64,000 nt of DNA from Desulfobacteraceae bacterium Eth-SRB2 (GCA_004193595.1 RPGQ01000037.1:116827-180826), one strand, 5' to 3'; positions 37,983-47,073 are shown, numbered from the stretch's first letter. The notes: generated by a model from the sequence alone, not told the origin. Made by a program: numbers and translations.

Positions 37983-38576
37983 ATGCGTGAATTGATAAAA
38001 ATGGTTGTCGTTCTTACCGTTTTGGCCGCCTTCTCCGGCGGCTTGCTTGCCGGTCTGCGAAATGGAACGGCTGCTCAGATCGAAAAACAGCAGCTTGAAT
38101 TTGTAAAAGGACCGGCCATCAAAAAAATTCTTGAAGGCGCGTCCAATGATCCCATTGCCGACCGGTTTAAAATATTAGACGGCGATGTTGAAAGAAATTT
38201 CTTCGTGGGAAAATTTGACGGCAAGGTTGATACAGTTGCATTTGAGAGTTTCGGAAAAGGGTACGGAGGTGATATCGGCCTGATGGTGGCTGTCAAATTG
38301 GACACTGACAAGATTGTCGGCGTAGAGGTTACGACCCACAGCGAAACCCCCGGGCTGGGAGCAATGGCAAAAGATGATCCGGGTTTTTCCGCTCAATTTA
38401 AAGGCTTTTCCATCACTGAGCCCGTAAAAGTCACGAATGACGATGGCAAGGTAAATGCAATCAGTGGCGCTACGATCACTTCCCGGGCGGTTTGTAAGGC
38501 CGCGACCAATGCCGGCAATGTGTATCAAAAGCTGAAACCCCAGCTTTCTGAAAAAATAAAGGAATTTAACAAATAG
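37983..38576 (+). CDS. rnfG: Electron transport complex subunit RnfG
   Basis: 197 aa from the ATG at 37983, right after the rnfD stop. One N-terminal TM helix (MVVVLTVLAAFSGGLLAG) anchors a periplasmic FMN-binding domain. The flavinylation motif is SGATITS (about residue 167), where the second Thr bears FMN by a phosphoester. ETPGLGA is also diagnostic. It relays electrons within Rnf. Confidence 0.95.
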   Translation: MRELIKMVVVLTVLAAFSGGLLAGLRNGTAAQIEKQQLEFVKGPAIKKILEGASNDPIADRFKILDGDVERNFFVGKFDGKVDTVAFESFGKGYGGDIGLMVAVKLDTDKIVGVEVTTHSETPGLGAMAKDDPGFSAQFKGFSITEPVKVTNDDGKVNAISGATITSRAVCKAATNAGNVYQKLKPQLSEKIKEFNK

Positions 38577-38586
38577 GGAGATCAAG

Positions 38587-39174
38587 ATGGCTAAGACGAT
38601 CACTCAGGAATTTACCAAAGGACTGTGGGCGGAAATAGCACCGTTTCGGCTTGTGCTGGGTCTGTGCCCGGTGCTGGGTGTCACCACAACCATGGAAAAC
38701 GGAATCGGAATGGGGATTGCCACAACATTTGTCCTGTTATGCTCCAATATTCTGGTTTCGGCATTGAGGAACATCATTCCTCAAAAGGTAAGAATCGCCT
38801 GTTTTATCATCATTATTGCAACATTTGTTATTGTGGTGGAGCTGGTAATGCAGGCCTATGCCTATCCCCTGTTTCTCAAATTGGGTCTGTTTATACCGCT
38901 GATTGTTGTTAACTGTATTGTTCTGGGACGCGCCGAAGCATTTGCATACAAAAACGGTCTGTTATTTTCAATGGCCGACGGCCTGGGTATCGGCATTGGC
39001 TTCACACTTTCCCTGGCTGCGCTTGGCGGTGTTCGGGAAGTTCTGGGGACCGGCACTTTCTACGGAGCATCGGTATTCGGACCTTCATTTCAGCCGTTTG
39101 AATTCATGATCCAGGCACCGGGTGCGTTTGTCTGTCTCGGGCTGATGCTTTGCATCATGAACCTGTTTGAGTGA
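38587..39174 (+). CDS. rnfE: Electron transport complex subunit RnfE
   Basis: 195 aa, six TM segments. LVLGLCPVLGVTTTMENGIGMG and VVNCIVLGRAEAFA are characteristic of RnfE/NqrD; these contain the Cys residues that hold the membrane-embedded iron-sulfur cluster between RnfA and RnfE. It lies 10 bp after rnfG. Confidence 0.95.
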   Translation: MAKTITQEFTKGLWAEIAPFRLVLGLCPVLGVTTTMENGIGMGIATTFVLLCSNILVSALRNIIPQKVRIACFIIIIATFVIVVELVMQAYAYPLFLKLGLFIPLIVVNCIVLGRAEAFAYKNGLLFSMADGLGIGIGFTLSLAALGGVREVLGTGTFYGASVFGPSFQPFEFMIQAPGAFVCLGLMLCIMNLFE

Positions 39175-39191
39175 TAAAGAGGAGAAGATAA

Positions 39192-39773
39192 ATGAGCGAA
39201 CTGGGCTATTTTTCTATAATTATCAGCACCATTTTTGTTAACAACATTCTGCTGGCCAAGTTTCTGGGCAACTGCCCGTTTCTCGGCACATCAAAGAAAA
39301 TGGAAACCGCTGTGGGTATGGCCATGGCAGTCGTGTTTGTCCTGGTGATGGCAGGAGCCATTACATGGGTGATCTACTACCTTTTTTTGCTGCCGTTTGA
39401 TCTGGTATATCTTAGAACCATCGCATTTATCCTGGTCATTGCATCCCTTGTTCAGTTTGTTGAGTTGTTTCTGAAAAAAAGCATCCCTGCTTTGTATGCC
39501 GGACTCGGTATTTTCTTGCCGCTGATTACCACGAACTGTGCGGTGCTGGGCGCTTGTGTCATAAACATCGATGAAGAGTTAGGCTTTTTGAAGTCACTTG
39601 TTGCATCGTTTGGGTTTGCCGTGGGTTTCGGTGTTGCACTTATTCTTTTTGCAGGTGTCCGTGAACGTATTACTTTAGCCAGGGTCCCAAAGCCGCTCCA
39701 GGATACGTCCATCGGACTGATCACCGCCGGAATAATTGCGCTTGCATTTTTCTCTTTTAAAGGGATGGTGTAA
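39192..39773 (+). CDS. rnfA: Electron transport complex subunit RnfA
   Basis: 193 aa, six TM segments. FVNNILLAKFLGNCPFLGTS and LITTNCAVLGACVI are the paired half-channel motifs of RnfA/NqrE with the cluster-binding Cys. It lies 17 bp after rnfE, and is separated from rnfB by a 117-bp gap with an AT-rich repeat. Confidence 0.95.
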   Translation: MSELGYFSIIISTIFVNNILLAKFLGNCPFLGTSKKMETAVGMAMAVVFVLVMAGAITWVIYYLFLLPFDLVYLRTIAFILVIASLVQFVELFLKKSIPALYAGLGIFLPLITTNCAVLGACVINIDEELGFLKSLVASFGFAVGFGVALILFAGVRERITLARVPKPLQDTSIGLITAGIIALAFFSFKGMV

Positions 39774-39775
39774 GG

Positions 39776-39835
39776 ATTGAAGATTGAAGATTGAAGATTT
39801 TATTGTCGGATCATCTATTAGAAAAAATAGAATTC
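39776..39835. repeat. GATTGAA short-period repeat inside the rnf operon
   Basis: GATTGAA occurs three times in an 8-nt period at about 39776-39797. A weak inverted partner (AGTCAATCATCAATA) follows at about 39856-39871. It is the only sizeable gap in the operon. It may modulate mRNA stability; no terminator is seen. Confidence 0.5.
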
Positions 39836-39890
39836 CATAAATTTTCAACATTAAATAGTCAATCATCAATATGTAAATAAGGAGGTCATT

Positions 39891-41984
39891 GTGTTAACAG
39901 CTCTTTTGTTTATGTTGGGCCTGGGGGCAGCATGCGGAATTATGCTGAGTGTTGCCTCAAAAGTTTTTTATGTGTATGAGGATCCCCGAATTGCCGAGGT
40001 AGAAGCATTTACGGCCGCCGCAAACTGCGGGGGTTGTGGATATACCGGATGCTCTGCCGCGGCCGTTGCCGTGGTTGCCGGTGAAGCACCTCCCAGTGTC
40101 TGTATCCTTGCCGACGCTGAAGCTGCGGCTAATATTGCCGCAATCATGGGCGTGGATCCGGGTACGGCTGAACCCTTGCTTTCTTATAACACCTGTACGG
40201 GCGGCGATCGGGCTGCCGATAAATATTATTATATGGGTATTAACAGCTGTCAGGCCCTTGCCACCCTGTATGGGGGAAAACACGAATGTCCGGTAGGATG
40301 TCTCGGCCTGGGCGACTGTGTCAGGGCCTGTGCTTTTGATGCCCTTAAGATAGGGCCCCACGGATATCCGGTTGTGGACGAAATGAAATGCGTGGGATGC
40401 GGTGCATGTGAAAGAGTCTGCCCAAAGGATATCATGGAAATCAAAACCATGTCCCAAAAGCTGCTCCATCTCAATCAGTATGATGATCGTATCGCCCCCT
40501 GCCAGCAGACCTGTCCGGCTGAAATTGATATTCCCAGATACATTTACCAAATCAAGAACGGGGATTACGAAGGAGCGGTAAACACGATCAGGGAGAGAAA
40601 TCCGTTGTTGTTATCCTGCGGCCGGGTATGCCCCCATCCCTGTGAAGATAAGTGTCGCAGAGGCATTGAAGACCAAGCGGTTTCCATCAATCAGTTGAAA
40701 CGTTTTGTTGCCGATTATGAAATGAATTCAGGACATCATCTTCCCGTATCCGTGGCCCCTTCCACCGGTAAAAAAGTGGCGGTCATCGGTGGCGGTCCTG
40801 CCGGATTAAGCTGTGCTTTTTTTCTCCGCCGTTTGGGCCATGATGTTACCATCTTTGACGCCATGCCTAAACTCGGAGGTATGATTCGGTATGGAATTCC
40901 CGAATATCGACTCCCCAAAGAGGTCCTGGCATGGGAAACCGATGGGATTTTAAACATAGGAATTGAACACAAGCCAAACATAATGCTGGGCCGTGATTTT
41001 GACATCGGATCGCTTATGGCTGCCGGATATGACTCTGTTTTCTTGGGTATCGGCGCTTGGAAAGACTACACTTTGGGGGTTGAAGGTGAAAACCTTGGCG
41101 GTTGTTATACCGGAATTAATTTTCTGACAAATTTTGCTTTATGGCAGCAGGAAGACGGTGCCAAAGATCGTCAGCCGTTTGTCGGCAACAAATGCGTGGT
41201 GATCGGCGGCGGCAACACGGCCATCGACTGTGTTCGCACCCTGATTCGTCTGGGCGCTGAAGAAGTATCCATTGTCTACCGCCGGACCCGGAAAGAAATG
41301 CCGGCCAATGAGGTTGAAATCGTCGCCGCGGAACATGAAGGCGTAAAATTTACTTTTCTGGCTGCGCCAACCCGCGTGATCGGAGATGAGGAAGGCAATG
41401 TTACCGGTCTTGAATATCTGAAAATGGAGCTTGGCGAACCCGATGCCAGCGGCAGACGCCGTCCGGTGCCCATTGAAGGTTCGGAGACCGTCATGGATAT
41501 CGATATGCTCATTACCGCCATCGGCCAGGGGCCGGATGTCTTTTTCAAGGATGAAAGCAAACGTCTGGACCAAGATTTAAATATTACCCGCTGGAATACC
41601 ATTGACTCTGAAGATCCGGTGGCCCTGCAGTCGAGCATACCTTATATTTTTACCGGCGGAGATTCCGCAACCGGTGCTGCACTGGTTGTCTCTGCTATTG
41701 GCGCTGGCCGGCGAGCCGCCCGCTCGATTCATTTGTACATTACCGGCGAAGAAATAACGCCACCAGCCAAAACGTTGTTTACGAATAATATACCGGTGTC
41801 GATCTTTGATTCGGTTCCAGGAATAGAAAAATCTGAAAGAACAGAGATGCCGGAACTTCCGGTGGAGGATCGAATTAAATCCTTTGTTGAAGCAGATCTT
41901 GTGATCAGCGAAGAAGAAGCGCTTTATGAATCAGGCCGCTGTTTGCAATGTTGCCTCACCTGTTATAACAAGGACGTGGCCTGA
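39891..41984 (+). CDS. rnfB: RnfB fused to a GltD/NfnB-like NAD(P)H oxidoreductase
   Basis: 697 aa with a GTG start behind AAGGAGG. Residues 1-185 are RnfB: N-terminal TM helix (LLFMLGLGAACGIMLSVA), the four-Cys cluster CGGCGYTGC...C, and ferredoxin-type motifs CVRAC and CVGCGACERVCP. Residues 195-697 are like the small subunit of glutamate synthase (GltD) or NfnB: CGRVCPHPCEDKC (cluster region), FAD motif VAVIGGGPAGLSCAFFL, NADPH motif CVVIGGGNTAIDC, and GxGPD near ITAIGQGPDVFF. The C-terminus ends with CLQCCLTC. Normal RnfB has 190-300 aa. The fusion would tie ferredoxin input of Rnf directly to an NAD(P)H site. It is the last gene before a strong terminator. Confidence 0.92.
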   Translation: MLTALLFMLGLGAACGIMLSVASKVFYVYEDPRIAEVEAFTAAANCGGCGYTGCSAAAVAVVAGEAPPSVCILADAEAAANIAAIMGVDPGTAEPLLSYNTCTGGDRAADKYYYMGINSCQALATLYGGKHECPVGCLGLGDCVRACAFDALKIGPHGYPVVDEMKCVGCGACERVCPKDIMEIKTMSQKLLHLNQYDDRIAPCQQTCPAEIDIPRYIYQIKNGDYEGAVNTIRERNPLLLSCGRVCPHPCEDKCRRGIEDQAVSINQLKRFVADYEMNSGHHLPVSVAPSTGKKVAVIGGGPAGLSCAFFLRRLGHDVTIFDAMPKLGGMIRYGIPEYRLPKEVLAWETDGILNIGIEHKPNIMLGRDFDIGSLMAAGYDSVFLGIGAWKDYTLGVEGENLGGCYTGINFLTNFALWQQEDGAKDRQPFVGNKCVVIGGGNTAIDCVRTLIRLGAEEVSIVYRRTRKEMPANEVEIVAAEHEGVKFTFLAAPTRVIGDEEGNVTGLEYLKMELGEPDASGRRRPVPIEGSETVMDIDMLITAIGQGPDVFFKDESKRLDQDLNITRWNTIDSEDPVALQSSIPYIFTGGDSATGAALVVSAIGAGRRAARSIHLYITGEEITPPAKTLFTNNIPVSIFDSVPGIEKSERTEMPELPVEDRIKSFVEADLVISEEEALYESGRCLQCCLTCYNKDVA

Positions 41985-42008
41985 AGTTCATCTCATATCA
42001 AAACGTAA

Positions 42009-42051
42009 AAAGAGCGCAAAACCTAATCTTGATTTTGCGCTCTTTTTTTTT
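42009..42051 (+). terminator. Intrinsic terminator of the rnf operon
   Basis: AAAGAGCGCAAAA (42009-42021) pairs perfectly with TTTTGCGCTCTTT (42033-42045), with an 11-nt loop, followed by Ts to about 42051. It lies 25 bp after the rnfB stop. Confidence 0.92.
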
Positions 42052-42187
42052 AATGCAAGCTTTACAAACCCAATCGTTAACGATATTCATATGATGGCGT
42101 GTGTTGATGTTTGCAAACCGTCAAAAATTGCAAAAATGAGGTGTTTTTATTGATTCGGTCAGCCCTGCAACAGGAAGGAGTAGAAAC

Positions 42188-42526
42188 TTGAGCATAACAG
42201 AGAAAAGAAAACACCCGAGAGTTGAAACACACAAACTTTTATCTTATGTTTATAAAGATGATAGCGGTAACCCAATAAAGGAGGGGACGGGAAAGACTAT
42301 AAATATAAGTAAAGGGGGAATCCTCATAGAAACTCACAACTTTTTCGAATGGGAGGATAAACTGCTTATGGGCATTCACATGGAGGATGATTTAATTCGT
42401 GTTAACGGTAAGGTCGTTTATTGCAATGCTGACGATTCTGGAATGTTTCGGACTGGAATCCAGTTCCTTGAACCTAATGAAAAAATCCTATCATTTGTAA
42501 TAAGCCTGATGAAAACGTACTTATAG
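42188..42526 (+). CDS. PilZ domain protein
   Basis: 112 aa with a TTG start (GGAAGGAG 7 nt upstream). It has the c-di-GMP binding signature of PilZ: RKHPRVE (RxxxR type) at residues 7-13 and INISKGGI (D/N-x-S-x-x-G) at about residues 40-47. It is a free-standing PilZ receiver and its output target is unknown. It lies between the rnf terminator and a pseudogene. Confidence 0.88.
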   Translation: MSITEKRKHPRVETHKLLSYVYKDDSGNPIKEGTGKTINISKGGILIETHNFFEWEDKLLMGIHMEDDLIRVNGKVVYCNADDSGMFRTGIQFLEPNEKILSFVISLMKTYL

Positions 42527-42575
42527 CAAATTCATTAATCCATAAGGATAAAAAAATCGGGCTTGAACGGAAAAT

Positions 42576-43145
42576 TCACCCTCCGACTTTTTCGCCGAAA
42601 GCCTTTCCAAAGGCGCGGCATGGCTCCTCGCCTTTCCCGGAATCCAGAATTTGCTCCTTGACATTAAACGGGCCCAAGTCCAGAAGGTTTCCTAATTCCA
42701 GAATCTCCAACAGATCCGTGTTAAAGGCCTTGCTTCGGTCCTGGACGCGCACCTTTTTGTACTCTTCGCGAAGCTCCCGCAACACGTGGACGGCTTTGGC
42801 CTTGAAGATGTGAATGTCGCCGGTGGCGAGTTCCACCGAGACCACGCCGCCGCATTTTCTGCCGTCCATGACAACGTCCACAACCTGGAACTCGTCGAAA
42901 AAGGTGACCTGGTTTTTGATGCACTGCTGATATAGCGTCTGAAGGATCATATGGCCGGTTCGGTCCGCGGCGTAGCAGGCCCTTCGCACGGGGGCCTCGC
43001 CGAAATTTCGGGTGTGACCGCCGAACCGTCGCTGATCGATGCGCCCGTCGGGTGTACGGTTGAAGGGCAGTCCCCGGTTTTCGAGATCGTACACGGCCTG
43101 CACTGCCTCTTCCGAGATGATTCTGGATGAGGATTTAAGCTCCAT
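42576..43145 (-). pseudogene. Remnant of a succinate dehydrogenase/fumarate reductase flavoprotein gene
   Basis: The 189-codon frame joins two separate parts of an SdhA/FrdA-type flavoprotein. Residues 12-120 match the SdhA region with LPFNRTPDGRIDQRRFGGHT and CYAADRTGHMILQTLYQQ. Residues 121-160 match the C-terminal region (LRELREEYKKVRVQDRSKAF, LLEILELGNLLDL). The N-terminal FAD motif and about 330 central residues are missing. Codon use is clearly more GC-rich than in the neighbouring genes. It is a dead fragment, probably from gene transfer or duplication, that has stayed in frame. Confidence 0.85.
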
Positions 43146-43153
43146 CCGAATAA

Positions 43154-44167
43154 TTACATTATGATATGCCTATTATATCCATCCATGGCTTCTTTTTCCA
43201 AAAGGTCCCCCAATCCTTTGTACCTGGGTGAGAAATGGAACGGCGTAACCTGTTTTACCCCGGCCTTACCTGCAATGCTGCCGGCCTGCCAGGCGGTGAG
43301 ATGGCATTTTTTTTCGGCAATATCCTTGTCCTTTTCAAGAAAAGCCGCTTCAATAAACAGGTGGTCGGCGTTCTTGGCAATTTTAATAATCTTTTTTACA
43401 TTCGACTTGCTGTACCCGGCATCTACGACATATGAGATCTTTTGGCCCGGGGTTAAGAGCGCAATCCGTTTTGCAAGATCGCCCAGGATGAATTTCTTTG
43501 TACATGAAGATTGGCCGCCGTATCTAACCTCAAATTTCGAATCAGGGTCTATATTATTGTACAGAGCCTGTTTAAATTCATTTAGCCACGGGCCGATCTC
43601 AAGCCCGAGAACGGCAACACGTTCTTTCATAATATTTATGTGAAATCGTTCTTCAATGGTAAATCCGAGACATGGGATACTGTGATCAAGAATTTCAGCG
43701 GAAACAGAAAGGGCCGGTTCCTTATGCAAAAGACCGTTAAAAGGATGGTTGATATCCTCTGAATCCGGGATGAATCGGTTTTGGCATATGTAATTTCTGG
43801 TAATCATATGATCGGGATGAACCTCGGTAACGTTCAATGCAAATAGATTACTGTAATGTTTAACAAGGTTCCACGAGTATCCGGCAAGCTTTCCCTCAAC
43901 ATTTTTCAAAAAACCTTGGGGACCATACAAATAAAGCTGTTGTTCTCGACCCAGGAAAAGACGCAGCAGCCTGTCAAACCCTATAAAATGATCTATATGC
44001 GTGTGGCTGATAAAAACATGGCTGATCTTGAGAATATCTCTGGTCGAAAGTGAATAGATATCTCCCAGATCGAAAATGATAGCACGTTTTTCAAGAAGAA
44101 ACGGAATGAATAGTCCGGGGTCGTCAAAAGGTCCGTTCACTAACCTGGGAAGGAAAGAAGGGCGCAT
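43154..44167 (-). CDS. Metallo-beta-lactamase fold hydrolase (RNase Z-like)
   Basis: 337 aa. The metal motif SHTHIDHFIGFDRLLRLF (HxHxDH) lies at about residues 53-70, VVDAGYSKSN supplies the bridging Asp, and PFHFSPRY supplies the last His. The ElaC/RNase Z-like order is clear, but the sequence is longer in the middle than canonical tRNase Z. A 139-aa gene of unknown function lies 3 bp upstream in the same operon, which suggests a joint role. RNase Z activity is inferred only from the fold. Confidence 0.82.
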   Translation of the reverse strand: MRPSFLPRLVNGPFDDPGLFIPFLLEKRAIIFDLGDIYSLSTRDILKISHVFISHTHIDHFIGFDRLLRLFLGREQQLYLYGPQGFLKNVEGKLAGYSWNLVKHYSNLFALNVTEVHPDHMITRNYICQNRFIPDSEDINHPFNGLLHKEPALSVSAEILDHSIPCLGFTIEERFHINIMKERVAVLGLEIGPWLNEFKQALYNNIDPDSKFEVRYGGQSSCTKKFILGDLAKRIALLTPGQKISYVVDAGYSKSNVKKIIKIAKNADHLFIEAAFLEKDKDIAEKKCHLTAWQAGSIAGKAGVKQVTPFHFSPRYKGLGDLLEKEAMDGYNRHIIM

Positions 44168-44170
44168 TTT

Positions 44171-44590
44171 TTAGGAAAGAAATTTTGCTACTTGCCGGTT
44201 AATGCAAAGATATATTTCTTCGTCAGAACCGAATATGTCAACCACGACTTTATGGTTAATAAGGGTCTCTATTACAAAAGCGGTGACATAAAGGCTGACA
44301 ACATTGGGCTGTGTTGTAATATGTCTGAACGGTGCATTATGATAGTCAATATCAAAGTCATCCGCACGGCTTAGTTTTTCCAGGCACTTTAAAATCTGTT
44401 CCTCGATCACATTTTTATTTGTCGTTTCCACAAGGTTGTTTTCAACAAGCTTCATGGCAATGGCATTGGAGAATGGTTCGATACAGTCTTTTATACGCTC
44501 TATTGTTTTTCTGCGGGCATACTCTTTTGAGGATTCGATTTTTGATAAAATCTGTGCTTCGCGACTGCTTGGCCGAAATATTTTACCCAT
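44171..44590 (-). CDS. Hypothetical protein cotranscribed with the MBL-fold gene
   Basis: 139 aa, soluble. N-terminal basic helices (SREAQILSKIESSKEYARRKTIERIKD) are followed by an acidic, mixed alpha-beta part (DYHNAPFRHITTQPNVVSLYVTAFVIETLI...VVDIFGSDEEIYLCINRQV). The family is not recognised. It ends 3 bp before the MBL-fold gene starts, so the two are translationally coupled. Confidence 0.72.
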   Translation of the reverse strand: MGKIFRPSSREAQILSKIESSKEYARRKTIERIKDCIEPFSNAIAMKLVENNLVETTNKNVIEEQILKCLEKLSRADDFDIDYHNAPFRHITTQPNVVSLYVTAFVIETLINHKVVVDIFGSDEEIYLCINRQVAKFLS

Positions 44591-44639
44591 GAGATTTCAC
44601 CTTTAATTCTGTTAGTTCTTTAGTTGTAAATTTTGTACT

Positions 44640-44950
44640 TTTGGTGGCAAAACCTTTTCCATTCTGCCACTAAGGCACCAAGGCCCGAAGGGTGTAAATC
44701 AAGATTGTTGGTGATTTAGCTCAAGCAATCCAGGTTTCAGGTGTCAGTGTTCAGGTGTCAGCTCTTACGTTCGTCCTCCTGACACCTGACACCCGACACC
44801 TGAAACCAGACCTTCGAATTCCGATGGAAAGTAACAAATGACCGCTGTTAACCAACATCAGTGAATTACACACAGGACCGAAGAAAGAATAATTCATATA
44901 TCCTTTGTGCCTGCCCGCCATCAGCTTCGCCTTAGGCGAGGCGGGCGGGC
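44640..44950. repeat. GTGGC-type palindromic element, copy 2 (split)
   Basis: The left half at about 44645-44690 and right half at about 44878-44950 together are the reverse complement of the element at 25801-25928, including CGCCTTAGGCG. The two halves are separated by the 187-bp element described next, whose insertion is marked by a repeated CCGAAG. This fills most of the 44591-45134 gap; the rest holds a CTCATAAAAAGTC palindrome of the 3.7-kb type. Confidence 0.75.
44691..44877. mobile_element. 187-bp MITE-like element, copy 1 (nested, with target duplication)
   Basis: Flanked by a duplicated CCGAAG (44685-44690 and 44878-44883). Starts GGTGTAAATCAAGATTGTTG and ends GTGAATTACACACAGGA. The ends form an imperfect terminal inverted repeat. 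The interior has inverted CAGGTGTCAG-type arms. A copy of the same length is at 48879-49065. It has no transposase and is presumably moved in trans. Confidence 0.75.
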
Positions 44951-45134
44951 TTTTCCGGGTTAGGTTAATGGTCTCATAAAAAGTCAAAAAACGGTTTTTT
45001 ACGAACTCATTAATTTGTTAATATCGATTTTTTGGGTCGCGAACAATAATAATGTCATAGACTGACCATTGCAAGGGAAATGTTTAGTCCAAAACCTGAA
45101 TTATGCCTGAAGCGCTTATATTTTTAAAAAGCAC

Positions 45135-46859
45135 CTAACGTGTTTCAACCTCTTCAATAACCATTTGGGCGGTTTTCCTGCCGTTCCAGCGGTTCCATTG
45201 CAGCCGAAACGCGATACGATCAAAGCCTTCCTTAATAGGGCTGTCGGTATTACCGTTGAAATGAATGGCGTGAAACGTTTTATCTGTTTTTCCTCCGGAC
45301 TGTTTTAAAAGCATGCGCCTGTGATGTTTACCCACAATTTTCGAAGATACAACCGTTATGTTTCCGGCTATAAAAATCGGCTCAGGGTTGCCGGTGCCAA
45401 ACGGATTTAAGGACTCTATCTCGTCCATGAAATCCTCTGAAATATCGTCAAAACCAAGTTCATAATCGATATAAAGTTTTGATATAAAATCATCGGGTTT
45501 TGTTATACCATCGACAAAATTTTCAAAGTTTGATTCAAACCGGTCTATTTTTTCAGTTTTAATCTTCAGGCCTGCGGCCATAGAATGACCGCCAAAACTT
45601 TCAAGGTCACCGGCACAAGCACAAAGCCCATCATAAAGATCTACTCCGGGAATACTTCTGGCCGATCCTTTTCCGACCCCGTCTGCTGTAGAGATAAGCA
45701 CCACAGGGCAAAAATATTTTTTCATAATTCTTGAGGCTACAATCCCAAGAATCCCTAAATGCCAGTCCGGGTGTGCTAAGACCAGAGTGCTTTTTCGGAG
45801 CAGTGAGGGATTTATATTTAAATGATTTTCGATTTGAGCCAGGATATCAGTTTCTATGCTGCGCCGTTTCCGGTTCATATGGTTGAGTGAACGCGCAATT
45901 TGTGAGGCTTGATCCATGCTTTTGGTTGTTAATAGTTCAACTGCCATAGCCGCGTGGTCTATCCTGCCTGCCGAATTTAATCTGGGCGCCAGACCGAAGA
46001 TCACATCGTTACTATCCACCGTTCGTTTATTAATTCCGCAGACCTCCATCAATGCTTTCATGCCGGGACGTGGACTTGAGCCCATAATATCGAGCCCTGT
46101 TTTTGCAAGTATGCGATTGTCATTCGTAAGGGGAACCATGTCTGCCAGGGTCCCGAGTGCCACGAGGTCGCATATATTTTTAAGATTAGGCTCCGGTCGA
46201 TTCTTCCAGAAATTTTGGTCACGAAGTTGTTTTCTGAGACAAATCAGAAGATAAAAAGCCACACCAACACCGGCGAGATCGTCAAAACCGGACGGGCAAT
46301 CCTGACGCTTGGGATTTATAACGGCAACCGCCGGGGGCAGGGTATCCGGAATCATGTGATGGTCGGTGATGATTACATCGATGCCGGCCGCATTTGCCGA
46401 TGCCACGGCATCGTGACTTCCTGATCCGCAGTCTACGGTGATAATTAGGTTTATCTTTTTTGCCAATGCATAAGTCGTAATGTGGCTCCTTTTAAGTCCA
46501 TAGCCTTCCGTTATTCTGTGGGGGATGTAGTATGATACATCAGCACCCACTGATCGGAAAAACTCCAAAAGGATTGTGGTTGCTGTAATTCCGTCAACAT
46601 CATAATCGCCAAAAATGAGAATTTTTTCATTACGATTTATGGCCTTTAATATGCGGTGAATTGCGACATCCATATCCATTAGGGTGAACGGCGGGCTTAA
46701 ATGATTCACTGAAGCGCTAAGGAAGTTCGAGGCGTCCTCCGGGGAGGCAATATTTCGGTTGACCAGAATTGCAGCAATAGCGGGATGGCATTTTAGAATA
46801 CCGGCAAGTTTTTCGACAGCACCAGGATCAGGACGTAAAATTTGCCACTCTTTTTTCAT
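45135..46859 (-). CDS. recJ: Single-stranded-DNA-specific exonuclease RecJ
   Basis: 574 aa, full length. DHH-family motifs: I ILIFGDYDVDGITATTIL, II ITVDCGSGSHDA, III VIITDHHMIPD; DHHA1 SARSIPGVDLYDGL...FGGHSMAAGL; a C-terminal OB-like part. It degrades ssDNA 5'-3' in recombination and mismatch repair. It is encoded alone. The region upstream (46860-47273) holds an inverted repeat and a palindromic element, no gene. Confidence 0.96.
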   Translation of the reverse strand: MKKEWQILRPDPGAVEKLAGILKCHPAIAAILVNRNIASPEDASNFLSASVNHLSPPFTLMDMDVAIHRILKAINRNEKILIFGDYDVDGITATTILLEFFRSVGADVSYYIPHRITEGYGLKRSHITTYALAKKINLIITVDCGSGSHDAVASANAAGIDVIITDHHMIPDTLPPAVAVINPKRQDCPSGFDDLAGVGVAFYLLICLRKQLRDQNFWKNRPEPNLKNICDLVALGTLADMVPLTNDNRILAKTGLDIMGSSPRPGMKALMEVCGINKRTVDSNDVIFGLAPRLNSAGRIDHAAMAVELLTTKSMDQASQIARSLNHMNRKRRSIETDILAQIENHLNINPSLLRKSTLVLAHPDWHLGILGIVASRIMKKYFCPVVLISTADGVGKGSARSIPGVDLYDGLCACAGDLESFGGHSMAAGLKIKTEKIDRFESNFENFVDGITKPDDFISKLYIDYELGFDDISEDFMDEIESLNPFGTGNPEPIFIAGNITVVSSKIVGKHHRRMLLKQSGGKTDKTFHAIHFNGNTDSPIKEGFDRIAFRLQWNRWNGRKTAQMVIEEVETR

Positions 46860-46925
46860 TAAAAAACTAATTATCCTAAATTTAAGATTTGAGCAACACC
46901 AAATTCAATCAACCTTTTTGTCCGG

Positions 46926-47010
46926 CAGGGTAAACGCATTTGATTTCGGTGCAGCGTAGCGCCGTCGTGGAGCGTTCTCCGTGTATGGGGATTCACATGC
47001 GTTTACCCTG
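46926..47010. repeat. 14-bp perfect inverted repeat upstream of recJ
   Basis: CAGGGTAAACGCAT (46926-46939) and ATGCGTTTACCCTG (46997-47010) enclose 57 bp that contain further pairing (GCAGCGTAGCGCCG...GGAGCG). It may form a stable RNA stem or be a mobile unit; only one copy is seen here. Confidence 0.55.
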
Positions 47011-47073
47011 TTTCATCCCTAGTTTTTTATTGAAACAATGGATGATATGGTGATAGAATAAAAATTTTTAGTT

